Shown: positions 57,508 through 64,000 of the stretch, piece by piece
How the letters are laid out: the number at the start of each line of letters is the position of its first letter
Numbering within the stretch: the stretch's first letter is position 1
NCBI GenBank assembly: GCA_003280915.1
Contig: QCDL01000002.1
Span: forward strand, 124,001-188,000
DNA length: 64,000 nucleotides
From: Prochlorococcus sp. AG-355-I04
GTDB taxonomy: Bacteria > Cyanobacteriota > Cyanobacteriia > PCC-6307 > Cyanobiaceae
Direction of reading: 5' to 3'
Notes under the pieces: model-generated
Database searches by the model: none
Told to the model about the DNA's origin: nothing
The model's input: only the letters and a program-made list of their open reading frames with translations
Translations under genes and position numbers: made by a program

Positions 57508-58752
57508 ATGAACGTAGGAGATGTTAATTACTACACCCATTCAAGCAAAACTAGATGTGTGTTTGTGGATAATAAAGAATTGCCGCTTATAAGCATTGAT
57601 ATTTGGTGCAAAGCAGGTTCTTCATTTGAGGATGTTGATAAAAACGGCACTGCTCATTTTCTAGAACATATGATTTTTAAAGGATCTAACAAAATAATGC
57701 CAGGTGAGTTTGACCATAAAATTGAATCACTAGGCGGATTAAGTAACGCTTCAACAGGTTATGATGATGTACATTACCATGTCTTAGTTCCACCCAGTAA
57801 CTTTAAAGAATCACTTGCTCTTTTGACAAATATTGTCGTGGCTCCAGATTTTAATCCTGATGAATTTATCAAAGAAAAAGGGGTAGTTATTGATGAAATA
57901 AAACAACAAAATGATCAGGCTGAAGAAAGATTATTTAATTATTTTTTGAAAAGGGTTTGGTTAAGTCCTAATTATGCCAATTCGATTCTGGGAACTGAAA
58001 ATAGTATTAAAAACTTAGAGATAAATGATCTCGTAAAATTTCATAACAAACATTACACTACTGAAAAAATTTGTATTGCAATTGCTGGGAATCTCTCTGA
58101 AGAAATTTATAAAATTTTTGAAAAAAGTGATCTATCTGGTATTAAAAAAAGTCCAAATTTAAGAAATCTTAAAAATAAACCTTCTTTAAAAATTAGGAAT
58201 GGTAGAGAGAAAGTTAAGTTTGATAATTTAGAGTTTTCAAGAATATTTATGGCTTGGTTTATCCCAAACTTAAATGATCAAAAAAATATTATTGGACTAG
58301 AGTTATTAGCATCAATACTCTCTGTTGGAAGAAACAGCAGATTAGTTAAAATTTTAAAAGAAGATAGTAATCTTGTTGAATCGGTATATGTAGATGTAAA
58401 TGCTGGAGAATTAGGGGGATTATTTATAATGGAAGCAAGTTGTGAGTCCAAAGATATTGATTTAGTAGAAAAGCAAATTAATAAAACAATCGATGAGATC
58501 ACAAATTGTAAAACCTTGTGTTTGGATGAAATAAAAAAAGCAATAAATATTGTCAAAAGTAATTATGTATTTAATTTAGAAACATCTACGCAACTATCTT
58601 CATTCTTTGGAAATGAACTTCTGTGGGGGAGAAAATCTTCAATCAATAATTTAGAGAGTCATTTAAAATATTGGAATGACTTGGAAAACTTTAAAGAAAT
58701 CACAGAATATATTCGTGGAGAAAAATTCACTTTAGTGGCATGTCCTGAGTAA
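57508..58752 (+). CDS. M16-family zinc peptidase (catalytic subunit)
   Basis: 414 residues. HxxEH is seen as HFLEH (50-54), with the third zinc ligand Glu130 in VVIDEI. Processing-peptidase-like; starts with NYYTHSSKTR. The partner follows with no gap: TAA then ATG at 58753. In cyanobacteria such pairs are typical. Targets likely include small transit or signal peptides; not proven. Confidence 0.88.
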   Translation: MNVGDVNYYTHSSKTRCVFVDNKELPLISIDIWCKAGSSFEDVDKNGTAHFLEHMIFKGSNKIMPGEFDHKIESLGGLSNASTGYDDVHYHVLVPPSNFKESLALLTNIVVAPDFNPDEFIKEKGVVIDEIKQQNDQAEERLFNYFLKRVWLSPNYANSILGTENSIKNLEINDLVKFHNKHYTTEKICIAIAGNLSEEIYKIFEKSDLSGIKKSPNLRNLKNKPSLKIRNGREKVKFDNLEFSRIFMAWFIPNLNDQKNIIGLELLASILSVGRNSRLVKILKEDSNLVESVYVDVNAGELGGLFIMEASCESKDIDLVEKQINKTIDEITNCKTLCLDEIKKAINIVKSNYVFNLETSTQLSSFFGNELLWGRKSSINNLESHLKYWNDLENFKEITEYIRGEKFTLVACPE

Positions 58753-59970
58753 ATGTTAAAAAAATACTTTTTAAATAATAAAAAAAGGAATTTTTCAACT
58801 GCTTCAATCTGGATTAAAGGAGGCAGTGATTTAGATAGTGTTGGCAAAAAAGGTATAAATAAAATCCTCAGTTCGTTACTTACCAGAGGATGTGAGGGTT
58901 TTAATAATTTCACTCTTTCGGAGTATATTGAGTCCTATGGAGCAGAATTAAATCAAGAAGTATTTGAAGATGGTATTTCAATAAGCATTAAATCCCTAAA
59001 TGAACATTTCACCAAATTATGCCCTTTATTAGAATTAATAATTAATCAACCAACTCTCTTAGAAATCGAATTTCAAAAAGTAAAAAAATCTTCAATTAAC
59101 TCTATTAAAAAAGATAAAGAGAATCCATTTAATATTTGTTTTGATAACTGGAGAAGAATTGTTTACTCAAATCATCCTTATGCCTTTAATACAAATGGCA
59201 ATGTAAATGATGTCACAAAGATTACATATGAAGATGTTTTGCTTGAGTTTAAGAATTTCAAAAGTCGAAATAAGTATTTAATTTCAAATAATTTAGAAAT
59301 AAATGGAGTAAGCATAGAAACATTAGAAAAAAAACCCTTAGAAGGAAAATCAAGAACTATAAAGCCCGATTTAAGTCCTAACGATAGATTTGATTTCAAA
59401 ACTAACAATTCAAATCAAACAATCATAATGATGGGGGACCAAACTTGCTCGCGAAGAAGCAGTGAATATTTGCCACTTAAGGTTTTGGAGTCATATTTAT
59501 CTTATGGGATGAGCGCTGCTTTATTTAAACTGTTTAGAGAAAAACATGGTATCACCTACGATTTAGGTGTTTACTATCCTATTAGAAATGGGAATGCCCC
59601 ATTTTTAATTTATTTATCAGTATCTAATAAGCAAGCACTTTTTGCTTTTGAACTTTTATCAATACTATGGAGAAATTTACTTTTTAAACCGTTGACTGAT
59701 GGTGAAATATTTTTAGCTAAAGAAAAACTAAAAGGCTCTTTCCTATTAGGAAATCAATCAGTAGATGAAATTTTACAGAATAAGATACAATTAATTAGTT
59801 ATGGAATTTCACCAATTTCTGAGATAGATTTAAATTCACAGATAGAAGAAATATCTTCATTAGATATTCTTAAATTAACTAATAGATATTTCTCAAAACC
59901 TTTTCTAAGTATTTCTGGCAATGAAAAGATATGTTTAGAAATTTCTAAAAGTTGGAAGAAAAATTTTTAA
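58753..59970 (+). CDS. M16-family peptidase homologue, non-catalytic
   Basis: 405 residues. Same fold as the gene before, but the HxxEH position reads INKILSSLL, so there is no zinc site. It keeps the C-terminal Arg/Tyr region (KLFREKHGITYDLGVYYP) used for substrate binding by this family. This is the usual alpha/beta split of M16 heterodimers: one subunit has zinc, the other has the R/Y pair. Start and upstream stop abut. Confidence 0.85.
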   Translation: MLKKYFLNNKKRNFSTASIWIKGGSDLDSVGKKGINKILSSLLTRGCEGFNNFTLSEYIESYGAELNQEVFEDGISISIKSLNEHFTKLCPLLELIINQPTLLEIEFQKVKKSSINSIKKDKENPFNICFDNWRRIVYSNHPYAFNTNGNVNDVTKITYEDVLLEFKNFKSRNKYLISNNLEINGVSIETLEKKPLEGKSRTIKPDLSPNDRFDFKTNNSNQTIIMMGDQTCSRRSSEYLPLKVLESYLSYGMSAALFKLFREKHGITYDLGVYYPIRNGNAPFLIYLSVSNKQALFAFELLSILWRNLLFKPLTDGEIFLAKEKLKGSFLLGNQSVDEILQNKIQLISYGISPISEIDLNSQIEEISSLDILKLTNRYFSKPFLSISGNEKICLEISKSWKKNF

Positions 59971-59971
59971 G

Positions 59972-60181
59972 TTAGTTTTTCTCAATCTTATCAATATCTA
60001 TTAAAAACGAACCTCTTCTAAACTTTACTTCAACAGTATCTGGGGATTTAATTGATAGGATTTCTCCAATCTCATCAATCGCAACTAGATCGGGTGGTCT
60101 TAACATCGGCATATTATCTGAAGTCTTTAAATAAGAGACTGGTGCAATCAACTTAACCTTATCTTTGATCTCAAATTTCAT
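59972..60181 (-). CDS. sipA: SipA (NblS-interacting, DUF3148) small regulator
   Basis: 69 residues. An SH3-like small beta barrel: KVKLIAPVSYLKTSDNMPML and RPPDLVAIDEIGEI match the DUF3148/SipA core (KTADPMPMLRPPD), ending VEVKFRRGSFLID. In Synechococcus elongatus SipA activates the NblS (Hik33) histidine kinase that controls the RpaB/high-light response. Its retention here suggests that this regulatory link persists in Prochlorococcus. Convergent with the M16 gene (1 bp) and divergent from ftsH. Confidence 0.85.
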   Translation of the reverse strand: MKFEIKDKVKLIAPVSYLKTSDNMPMLRPPDLVAIDEIGEILSIKSPDTVEVKFRRGSFLIDIDKIEKN

Positions 60182-60288
60182 TTATAGGTTGGATACATTC
60201 AAGAGTAGTATAAGCATAAAGTTAGAGAAAATTTCAACGAAATGCACTGATTCATTCTACAATCTTAGAATCAACTTTCGACAAATTA

Positions 60289-62202
60289 ATGAATCAGAAA
60301 TTTAAAACATTAATTTTATGGGCTTTACCTATACTTTTAGTAATAGCGCTTTCCTACCAATTTTTATCTTCAAGCAATGTTGATTCACTTAAATCTAACG
60401 GTACTACTGTTGCACCAAGAAATTCTGCAGTAGCAAGAGTTAGTTACGGTAGATTTCTCGATTACATTAATTCAGGAAGAGTGACTTCTGTTGATATTTT
60501 TGAGGGAGGCAGAAATGCAGTTATAGAAACGATAGATTCGGACTTAGACAATAAAGTTCAAAGGTTGCGTGTAGATCTACCTGGCTTAACACCAGAACTT
60601 ATAAACATTTTAAAAAATGAGGGAATAAGTTTTGATGTGCATCCTGTAAAAACAGCCCCTCCTGCACTCGGAATTTTGGGTAATTTACTTTTCCCAGCAA
60701 TTTTAATTGGAGGATTAATACTTTTAGCTAGAAGGTCAAATGGAATGCCAGGAGGTCCTGGTCAAGCAATGCAATTTGGAAAAACAAAGGCAAGATTTGC
60801 AATGGAAGCTGAAACCGGAGTAGTTTTTGATGATGTTGCGGGTGTTAATGAAGCAAAGCAGGATCTCCAAGAAGTTGTCACTTTTCTGAAAAAACCAGAA
60901 AAATTTACTTCTGTAGGTGCAAGAATACCTAAAGGAGTTCTATTGGTAGGCCCTCCTGGAACTGGTAAAACCCTCTTGGCAAAAGCAATTGCTGGTGAAG
61001 CTGGTGTACCATTTTTCTCATTGTCAGGTTCTGAATTTGTTGAAATGTTTGTTGGTGTTGGTGCTAGTAGAGTAAGAGATCTTTTCAAAAGAGCTAAAGA
61101 GAATAGTCCTTGCCTAATTTTTATTGATGAAATTGATGCTGTCGGAAGGCAAAGAGGTGCTGGTATTGGTGGAGGTAATGATGAGAGAGAACAAACTCTC
61201 AACCAGCTGCTCACTGAAATGGATGGCTTCGAAGGCAATAGTGGCATAATAATAATTGCAGCCACCAACAGGCCGGATGTTCTTGACTCCGCTCTAATGA
61301 GACCTGGCAGGTTTGATAGACAGGTAACTGTGGACGCACCTGACATCAAGGGCAGATTATCAATATTAGAAGTGCATGCTAGAAATAAGAAACTTCAAGA
61401 AGACTTAACACTTGAAAGTATTGCAAGAAGAACACCAGGTTTTACTGGGGCAGATCTAGCAAATTTATTAAATGAGGCTGCTATTTTAACCGCAAGAAGG
61501 AGAAAAGACTCTATATCTATTTCGGAGATTGATGATTCTGTAGATAGGATTGTTGCTGGAATGGAAGGTTCACCACTAACCGACGGTAGAAGCAAAAGGT
61601 TAATTGCTTATCATGAAGTTGGCCATGCTCTCATAGGTTCACTAGTAAAAGCACATGATCCTGTTCAAAAAGTGACCGTCATTCCAAGAGGTCAGGCTAA
61701 AGGATTAACTTGGTTTACTCCGGACGATGAACAAACACTTGTCAGCAGAGCTCAATTAAAAGCGAGAATAATGGGCGCTTTAGGAGGAAGAGCTGCCGAA
61801 GATGTAGTTTTTGGGAAAGGTGAAATTACAACAGGAGCAGGAGGTGATTTTCAACAAGTAGCTTCTATGGCACGTCAAATGGTCACAAGATTTGGAATGA
61901 GTAATTTAGGTCCTATAGCTCTAGAAAGTGGTAATCAAGAAGTATTTGTTGGTAGAGATTTAATGACTAGAAGTGAAGTTTCCGATTCAATCTCTAAACA
62001 AATAGATGAAAGTGTGAGAGTAATGGTCAAGGAATGTTATAAAGAAACTTACGCTATAGTCAGCAATAACAGAGAAGCTATGGATAAAATAGTAGATTTA
62101 CTAATAGAAAAAGAAACATTAGACGGTGAAGAATTTGTAAGTATTCTTTCCAAATTCACTAAAATTCCTGAGAAAGAGAGAACACCTCAATTATTAAGTT
62201 AG
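60289..62202 (+). CDS. ftsH: ATP-dependent zinc metalloprotease FtsH
   Basis: 637 residues. Two N-terminal membrane helices (7-25 and ~128-146) around a lumen/periplasm domain, AAA+ Walker A GPPGTGKT (221-228), Walker B LIFIDEID, second region of homology [17 protein letters not shown], and zinc HEVGH (442-446). Degrades damaged membrane proteins such as D1. A TACAAT -10-like hexamer lies ~25 bp upstream. Several FtsH paralogues exist in cyanobacteria, so the numbering is not assigned. Reads into the convergent clpP (4-bp overlap). Confidence 0.97.
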   Translation: MNQKFKTLILWALPILLVIALSYQFLSSSNVDSLKSNGTTVAPRNSAVARVSYGRFLDYINSGRVTSVDIFEGGRNAVIETIDSDLDNKVQRLRVDLPGLTPELINILKNEGISFDVHPVKTAPPALGILGNLLFPAILIGGLILLARRSNGMPGGPGQAMQFGKTKARFAMEAETGVVFDDVAGVNEAKQDLQEVVTFLKKPEKFTSVGARIPKGVLLVGPPGTGKTLLAKAIAGEAGVPFFSLSGSEFVEMFVGVGASRVRDLFKRAKENSPCLIFIDEIDAVGRQRGAGIGGGNDEREQTLNQLLTEMDGFEGNSGIIIIAATNRPDVLDSALMRPGRFDRQVTVDAPDIKGRLSILEVHARNKKLQEDLTLESIARRTPGFTGADLANLLNEAAILTARRRKDSISISEIDDSVDRIVAGMEGSPLTDGRSKRLIAYHEVGHALIGSLVKAHDPVQKVTVIPRGQAKGLTWFTPDDEQTLVSRAQLKARIMGALGGRAAEDVVFGKGEITTGAGGDFQQVASMARQMVTRFGMSNLGPIALESGNQEVFVGRDLMTRSEVSDSISKQIDESVRVMVKECYKETYAIVSNNREAMDKIVDLLIEKETLDGEEFVSILSKFTKIPEKERTPQLLS

Positions 62203-62786
62203 AATTTAGTAGGTTTTTTATCTAATACTAGATCAATTAATCCATACTCAACCGCTTCGCTTGGAGACATATAAAAATCTCTATCAGTATCTTCTTTGAT
62301 AGTGTCATAATCCTTCCCAGTTCTTTCTGATAACTCAGTATTAAGTCGTTCTTTTAAGAACAAAATTTCATCTGCTTGAATTCTTATGTCACTAGCTTGA
62401 CCTCTAGCACCTCCAAGTGGCTGATGAATCATTATTCTTGAATGTCTAAGGCTGCTCCTTTTACCTTTAGTACCTGCGGCTAGCAAAAAAGCACCCATAC
62501 TAGCTGCCAAACCAACACAAACTGTATGTATATCAGGCTTAACATGCTGCATTGTGTCAAATATACCCAAACCATCATAGACAGATCCTCCAGGAGAATT
62601 TATATACATATAAATATCCTTATCAGGGTCCTCTGCTTCAAGGAATAATAATTGAGCAACAATTCTATTAGCAGTTTCACTAGTAACCTGTTCTCCTAAA
62701 AAGATTATTCTTTCTCTTAATAATCTCGAATAAATATCAAAGACTCTTTCGCTGCCACCAGATTCTTCTAAAACTAAAGGGATCAT
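62199..62786 (-). CDS. clpP: ATP-dependent Clp protease proteolytic subunit
   Basis: 195 residues. Catalytic Ser96 in GLAASMGAF and His121 in IMIHQPLGG, with the third Asp in [11 protein letters not shown]-terminal [21 protein letters not shown] matches active ClpP, as opposed to ClpR. Cyanobacteria carry three clpP and one clpR; this cannot be numbered here. Start codons of clpP and psb29 lie 35 bp apart, divergently. Confidence 0.96.
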   Translation of the reverse strand: MIPLVLEESGGSERVFDIYSRLLRERIIFLGEQVTSETANRIVAQLLFLEAEDPDKDIYMYINSPGGSVYDGLGIFDTMQHVKPDIHTVCVGLAASMGAFLLAAGTKGKRSSLRHSRIMIHQPLGGARGQASDIRIQADEILFLKERLNTELSERTGKDYDTIKEDTDRDFYMSPSEAVEYGLIDLVLDKKPTKF

Positions 62787-62821
62787 AATAATATTTATCT
62801 GTTTATTAGATATTAACGATA

Positions 62822-63478
62822 TTGAGTCAACATACGCTAACCTTATTAAGGTTTACATATAAAAAATTGGAAGAAAAATTGACGGTTTCAGATAGCAAAA
62901 AGTTATTTCATGAAAAATTCCCATACGTTATTCCGGGTTTATATAAAAGAATAGTTGATGAAATGCTTGTAGAATTAAATCTTCTAAATCATCAAAATGA
63001 ATTTACGCAAGATTATCTATTTTGTGTTGGTCTGACTGAAACATTCAAACAATTAATGAAAGGATACAAACCAGAGAAACATTTGGATCTTCTTTTCGAA
63101 TCATTATGCAGTTCTACAAATTTTAACGCGAAGGAAATTACTGAAATATCCCAAAAATCTCAAAAGGAATTCAAGGATAAAACATCTAAAGACATTTCGA
63201 AATTATTAATTGAAAAAAGCAATTCTAAACTTTATCCTTCAAGGATTTTAAACTTAGGAATATATATATTAATTTCAAGCTCCCAAGATCTCAAGGAGAA
63301 AAATGAATCAGATATGAATAAAATGACTTCTGATATTTTTGAGAAGTTAAACTTATCTGCTAATAAAGCAGAAAAAGATATTGGAATTTATAAAAGCAGT
63401 ATCTCAAAAATGGAACAAGCAAAAGAATTAATTGAAGAGCTCAGAATAAAGGATAAGAAAAAAGAGCAAAAACAATAA
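62822..63478 (+). CDS. psb29: Psb29/THF1 photosystem II biogenesis protein
   Basis: 218 residues if started at TTG 62822. The family start (TVSDTKRAFY) corresponds to [13 protein letters not shown] at residue ~22, so a downstream start (TTG ~62879) is also possible. [35 protein letters not shown] and the long charged C-terminal helix are as in Psb29. Needed for PSII repair and FtsH accumulation under high light, which fits having ftsH and clpP alongside. Membrane-associated. Confidence 0.9.
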   Translation: MSQHTLTLLRFTYKKLEEKLTVSDSKKLFHEKFPYVIPGLYKRIVDEMLVELNLLNHQNEFTQDYLFCVGLTETFKQLMKGYKPEKHLDLLFESLCSSTNFNAKEITEISQKSQKEFKDKTSKDISKLLIEKSNSKLYPSRILNLGIYILISSSQDLKEKNESDMNKMTSDIFEKLNLSANKAEKDIGIYKSSISKMEQAKELIEELRIKDKKKEQKQ

Positions 63479-63481
63479 TAT

Positions 63482-63622
63482 CTATTTTTTTAATCTTTTT
63501 TTATCTTTCCAAGAGACATAGGATATATAAATTACAGCAAATGTTATTAATATGAGCAAAAAGAACGATGTTAAAATAAGAAATTTACTTAAATAGCCTT
63601 CATAAGTTAAAAATGAAATCAT
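63482..63622 (-). CDS. 46-aa membrane microprotein coupled to petN
   Basis: ATG at 63622 overlaps the petN stop (ATGA) and opens 46 codons: a short N-terminus ([13 protein letters not shown]), one helix ([20 protein letters not shown]) and a basic end ([10 protein letters not shown]). The topology and charge resemble small subunits of thylakoid complexes. Nothing in the known cytochrome b6f set matches (PetG, PetL, PetM, PetN). The overlap with petN argues for genuine, coupled translation. Function unknown. Confidence 0.6.
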
Positions 63623-63720
63623 ATATCAATGGAACCATCACCATTTCTTCCCCAAACAACCATGGCAATTGAAAAAGTAAAAATAGCAGCTAATGCTGCC
63701 CAACCTATTTGAAAGATCAT
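63619..63720 (-). CDS. petN: Cytochrome b6f subunit VIII
   Basis: 33 residues. Single helix with the PetN signature [14 protein letters not shown] (chloroplast PetN ends VVWGRSG/L). The first residues [13 protein letters not shown] are membrane-spanning. The C-terminal DGSIDI extends a few residues beyond the ~29-aa plastid subunit. Assembles with the cytochrome b6f dimer. A short gene missed by a long-ORF filter. Confidence 0.9.
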
Positions 63721-63835
63721 TAAATTTAAATCGCTAATACAAATATAACAGAACTTCAAAATTTTTAATCATTTTCAAGCTAAAGTTAATTTCTCAGAAA
63801 CAAAATTTTCTCAATAAAATAAAGATAAATCTAAA

Positions 63836-64000
63836 TTGGGAAGGTTAGTTTTAAATCACAGCACAAATATAGAAGGTCTAATTCCAATACTTCAAAAATT
63901 AGCCTTGGATATTAATATAAAGACAATAACCCCAGCGGCTATTTCCAGAGCGAGAGGAAGATCTTCTAAATTGATAATTAGATTGTCAGTGAAAACTATA
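63836..64000 (+). CDS. DUF2103 (predicted metal-binding) protein, N-terminal part
   Basis: TTG 63836 begins a frame that runs off the window after 55 codons. GRLVLNHSTNIEGLIPIL followed by ITPAAISRARGRSSKLIIRLS closely follows the start of cyanobacterial DUF2103 proteins (NHSTxIxGLIPxL ... RARG). An in-frame stop lies at 63815, so the start is close to here. Function unknown; the family is described as metal-binding. Confidence 0.7.
   Translation, partial: MGRLVLNHSTNIEGLIPILQKLALDINIKTITPAAISRARGRSSKLIIRLSVKTI

Noticed and set aside
60762-61349. 195-codon frame antisense to ftsH
   Set aside because: Mirror of conserved AAA+ coding DNA; Ser/Pro-rich product without motifs.

Overview
The window looks like a 64 kb piece of a high-light-type Prochlorococcus chromosome (marine picocyanobacterium). 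The evidence is internal: very AT-rich DNA, tightly packed genes with many 1-13 bp overlaps, frequent TTG/GTG starts with weak Shine-Dalgarno sequences, and a cyanobacterial gene set (chlP, pcyA, petN, psb29/thf1, sipA, devBCA, ccsA, glpX-type FBPase/SBPase, DUF3685, DUF3727). The strain cannot be named from the sequence alone. No rRNA, tRNA, insertion sequence, phage gene or CRISPR array was seen, so this is mostly core genome. No gene-free stretch exceeds about 250 bp once the small ORFs are counted; the largest (3109-3351) holds a Fur-box-like site.

Layout. 1-4.4 kb: end of a Rieske-type oxygenase, a ModF-like ABC ATPase behind a micro-ORF, a small zinc-ribbon membrane protein, and an apparent iron island (Cys-rich CRP-family regulator with tandem Fur-box-like sites, ferritin with another such site, and an Fe(III)-type ABC ATPase). 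4.5-9.2 kb: nth, an SDR protein, a PPC-glutaredoxin fusion, pgsA, a CSP41-like SDR and hisA. 9.2-18.4 kb: a long forward run, DUF3685 - thioredoxin-fold lumenal protein - CofE-like protein - GNAT - ruvX - DUF3727 - HAD phosphatase - proB - lpxD - leuB. 18.5-23.1 kb: carbon metabolism and lipid entry (a class I-type phosphoribulokinase, accD, a Gfo/Idh protein, fbaA). 23.1-26 kb reverse: purQ/purS, a 54-aa zinc protein, a CobW GTPase and a lumenal pentapeptide protein. 26-28.7 kb forward: a UPRT-like protein and ilvD.

28.7-35.6 kb is a reverse carbohydrate/tetrapyrrole cluster (glpX, hemA, glgC, gnd, pgl, CIA30-like, hypothetical), facing rpe. 36.6-41.5 kb reverse: ccsA, lptB, DUF309, typA and a VanY-type peptidase. 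41.6-47.6 kb: chlP, glyS, ferredoxin-sulfite reductase and a VanX-type dipeptidase. 47.7-52.7 kb reverse: rpsB-tsf-hypothetical-recG, with a striking pseudoknot-forming leader before rpsB. 52.8-57.5 kb reverse: pcyA-devB-devC-devA (start/stop overlaps), a 49-aa basic protein and a GT2 glycosyltransferase. 57.5-64 kb: paired M16 peptidases, sipA, ftsH, clpP, psb29, petN translationally coupled to a 46-aa membrane microprotein, and the start of a DUF2103 gene.

The genes tie together carbon fixation and its night-time reversal (prk, fbaA, glpX, rpe versus gnd, pgl, glgC), chlorophyll/heme/bilin synthesis (hemA, chlP, pcyA), photosynthetic complex assembly and turnover (psb29, petN, ccsA, ftsH, clpP, sipA) and iron handling. 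The most promising undescribed items are the rpsB leader, the petN-coupled microprotein, the Fur-box-like sites around a cysteine-rich regulator, the PPC-glutaredoxin fusion and the UPRT-like protein with a degenerate PRPP loop.
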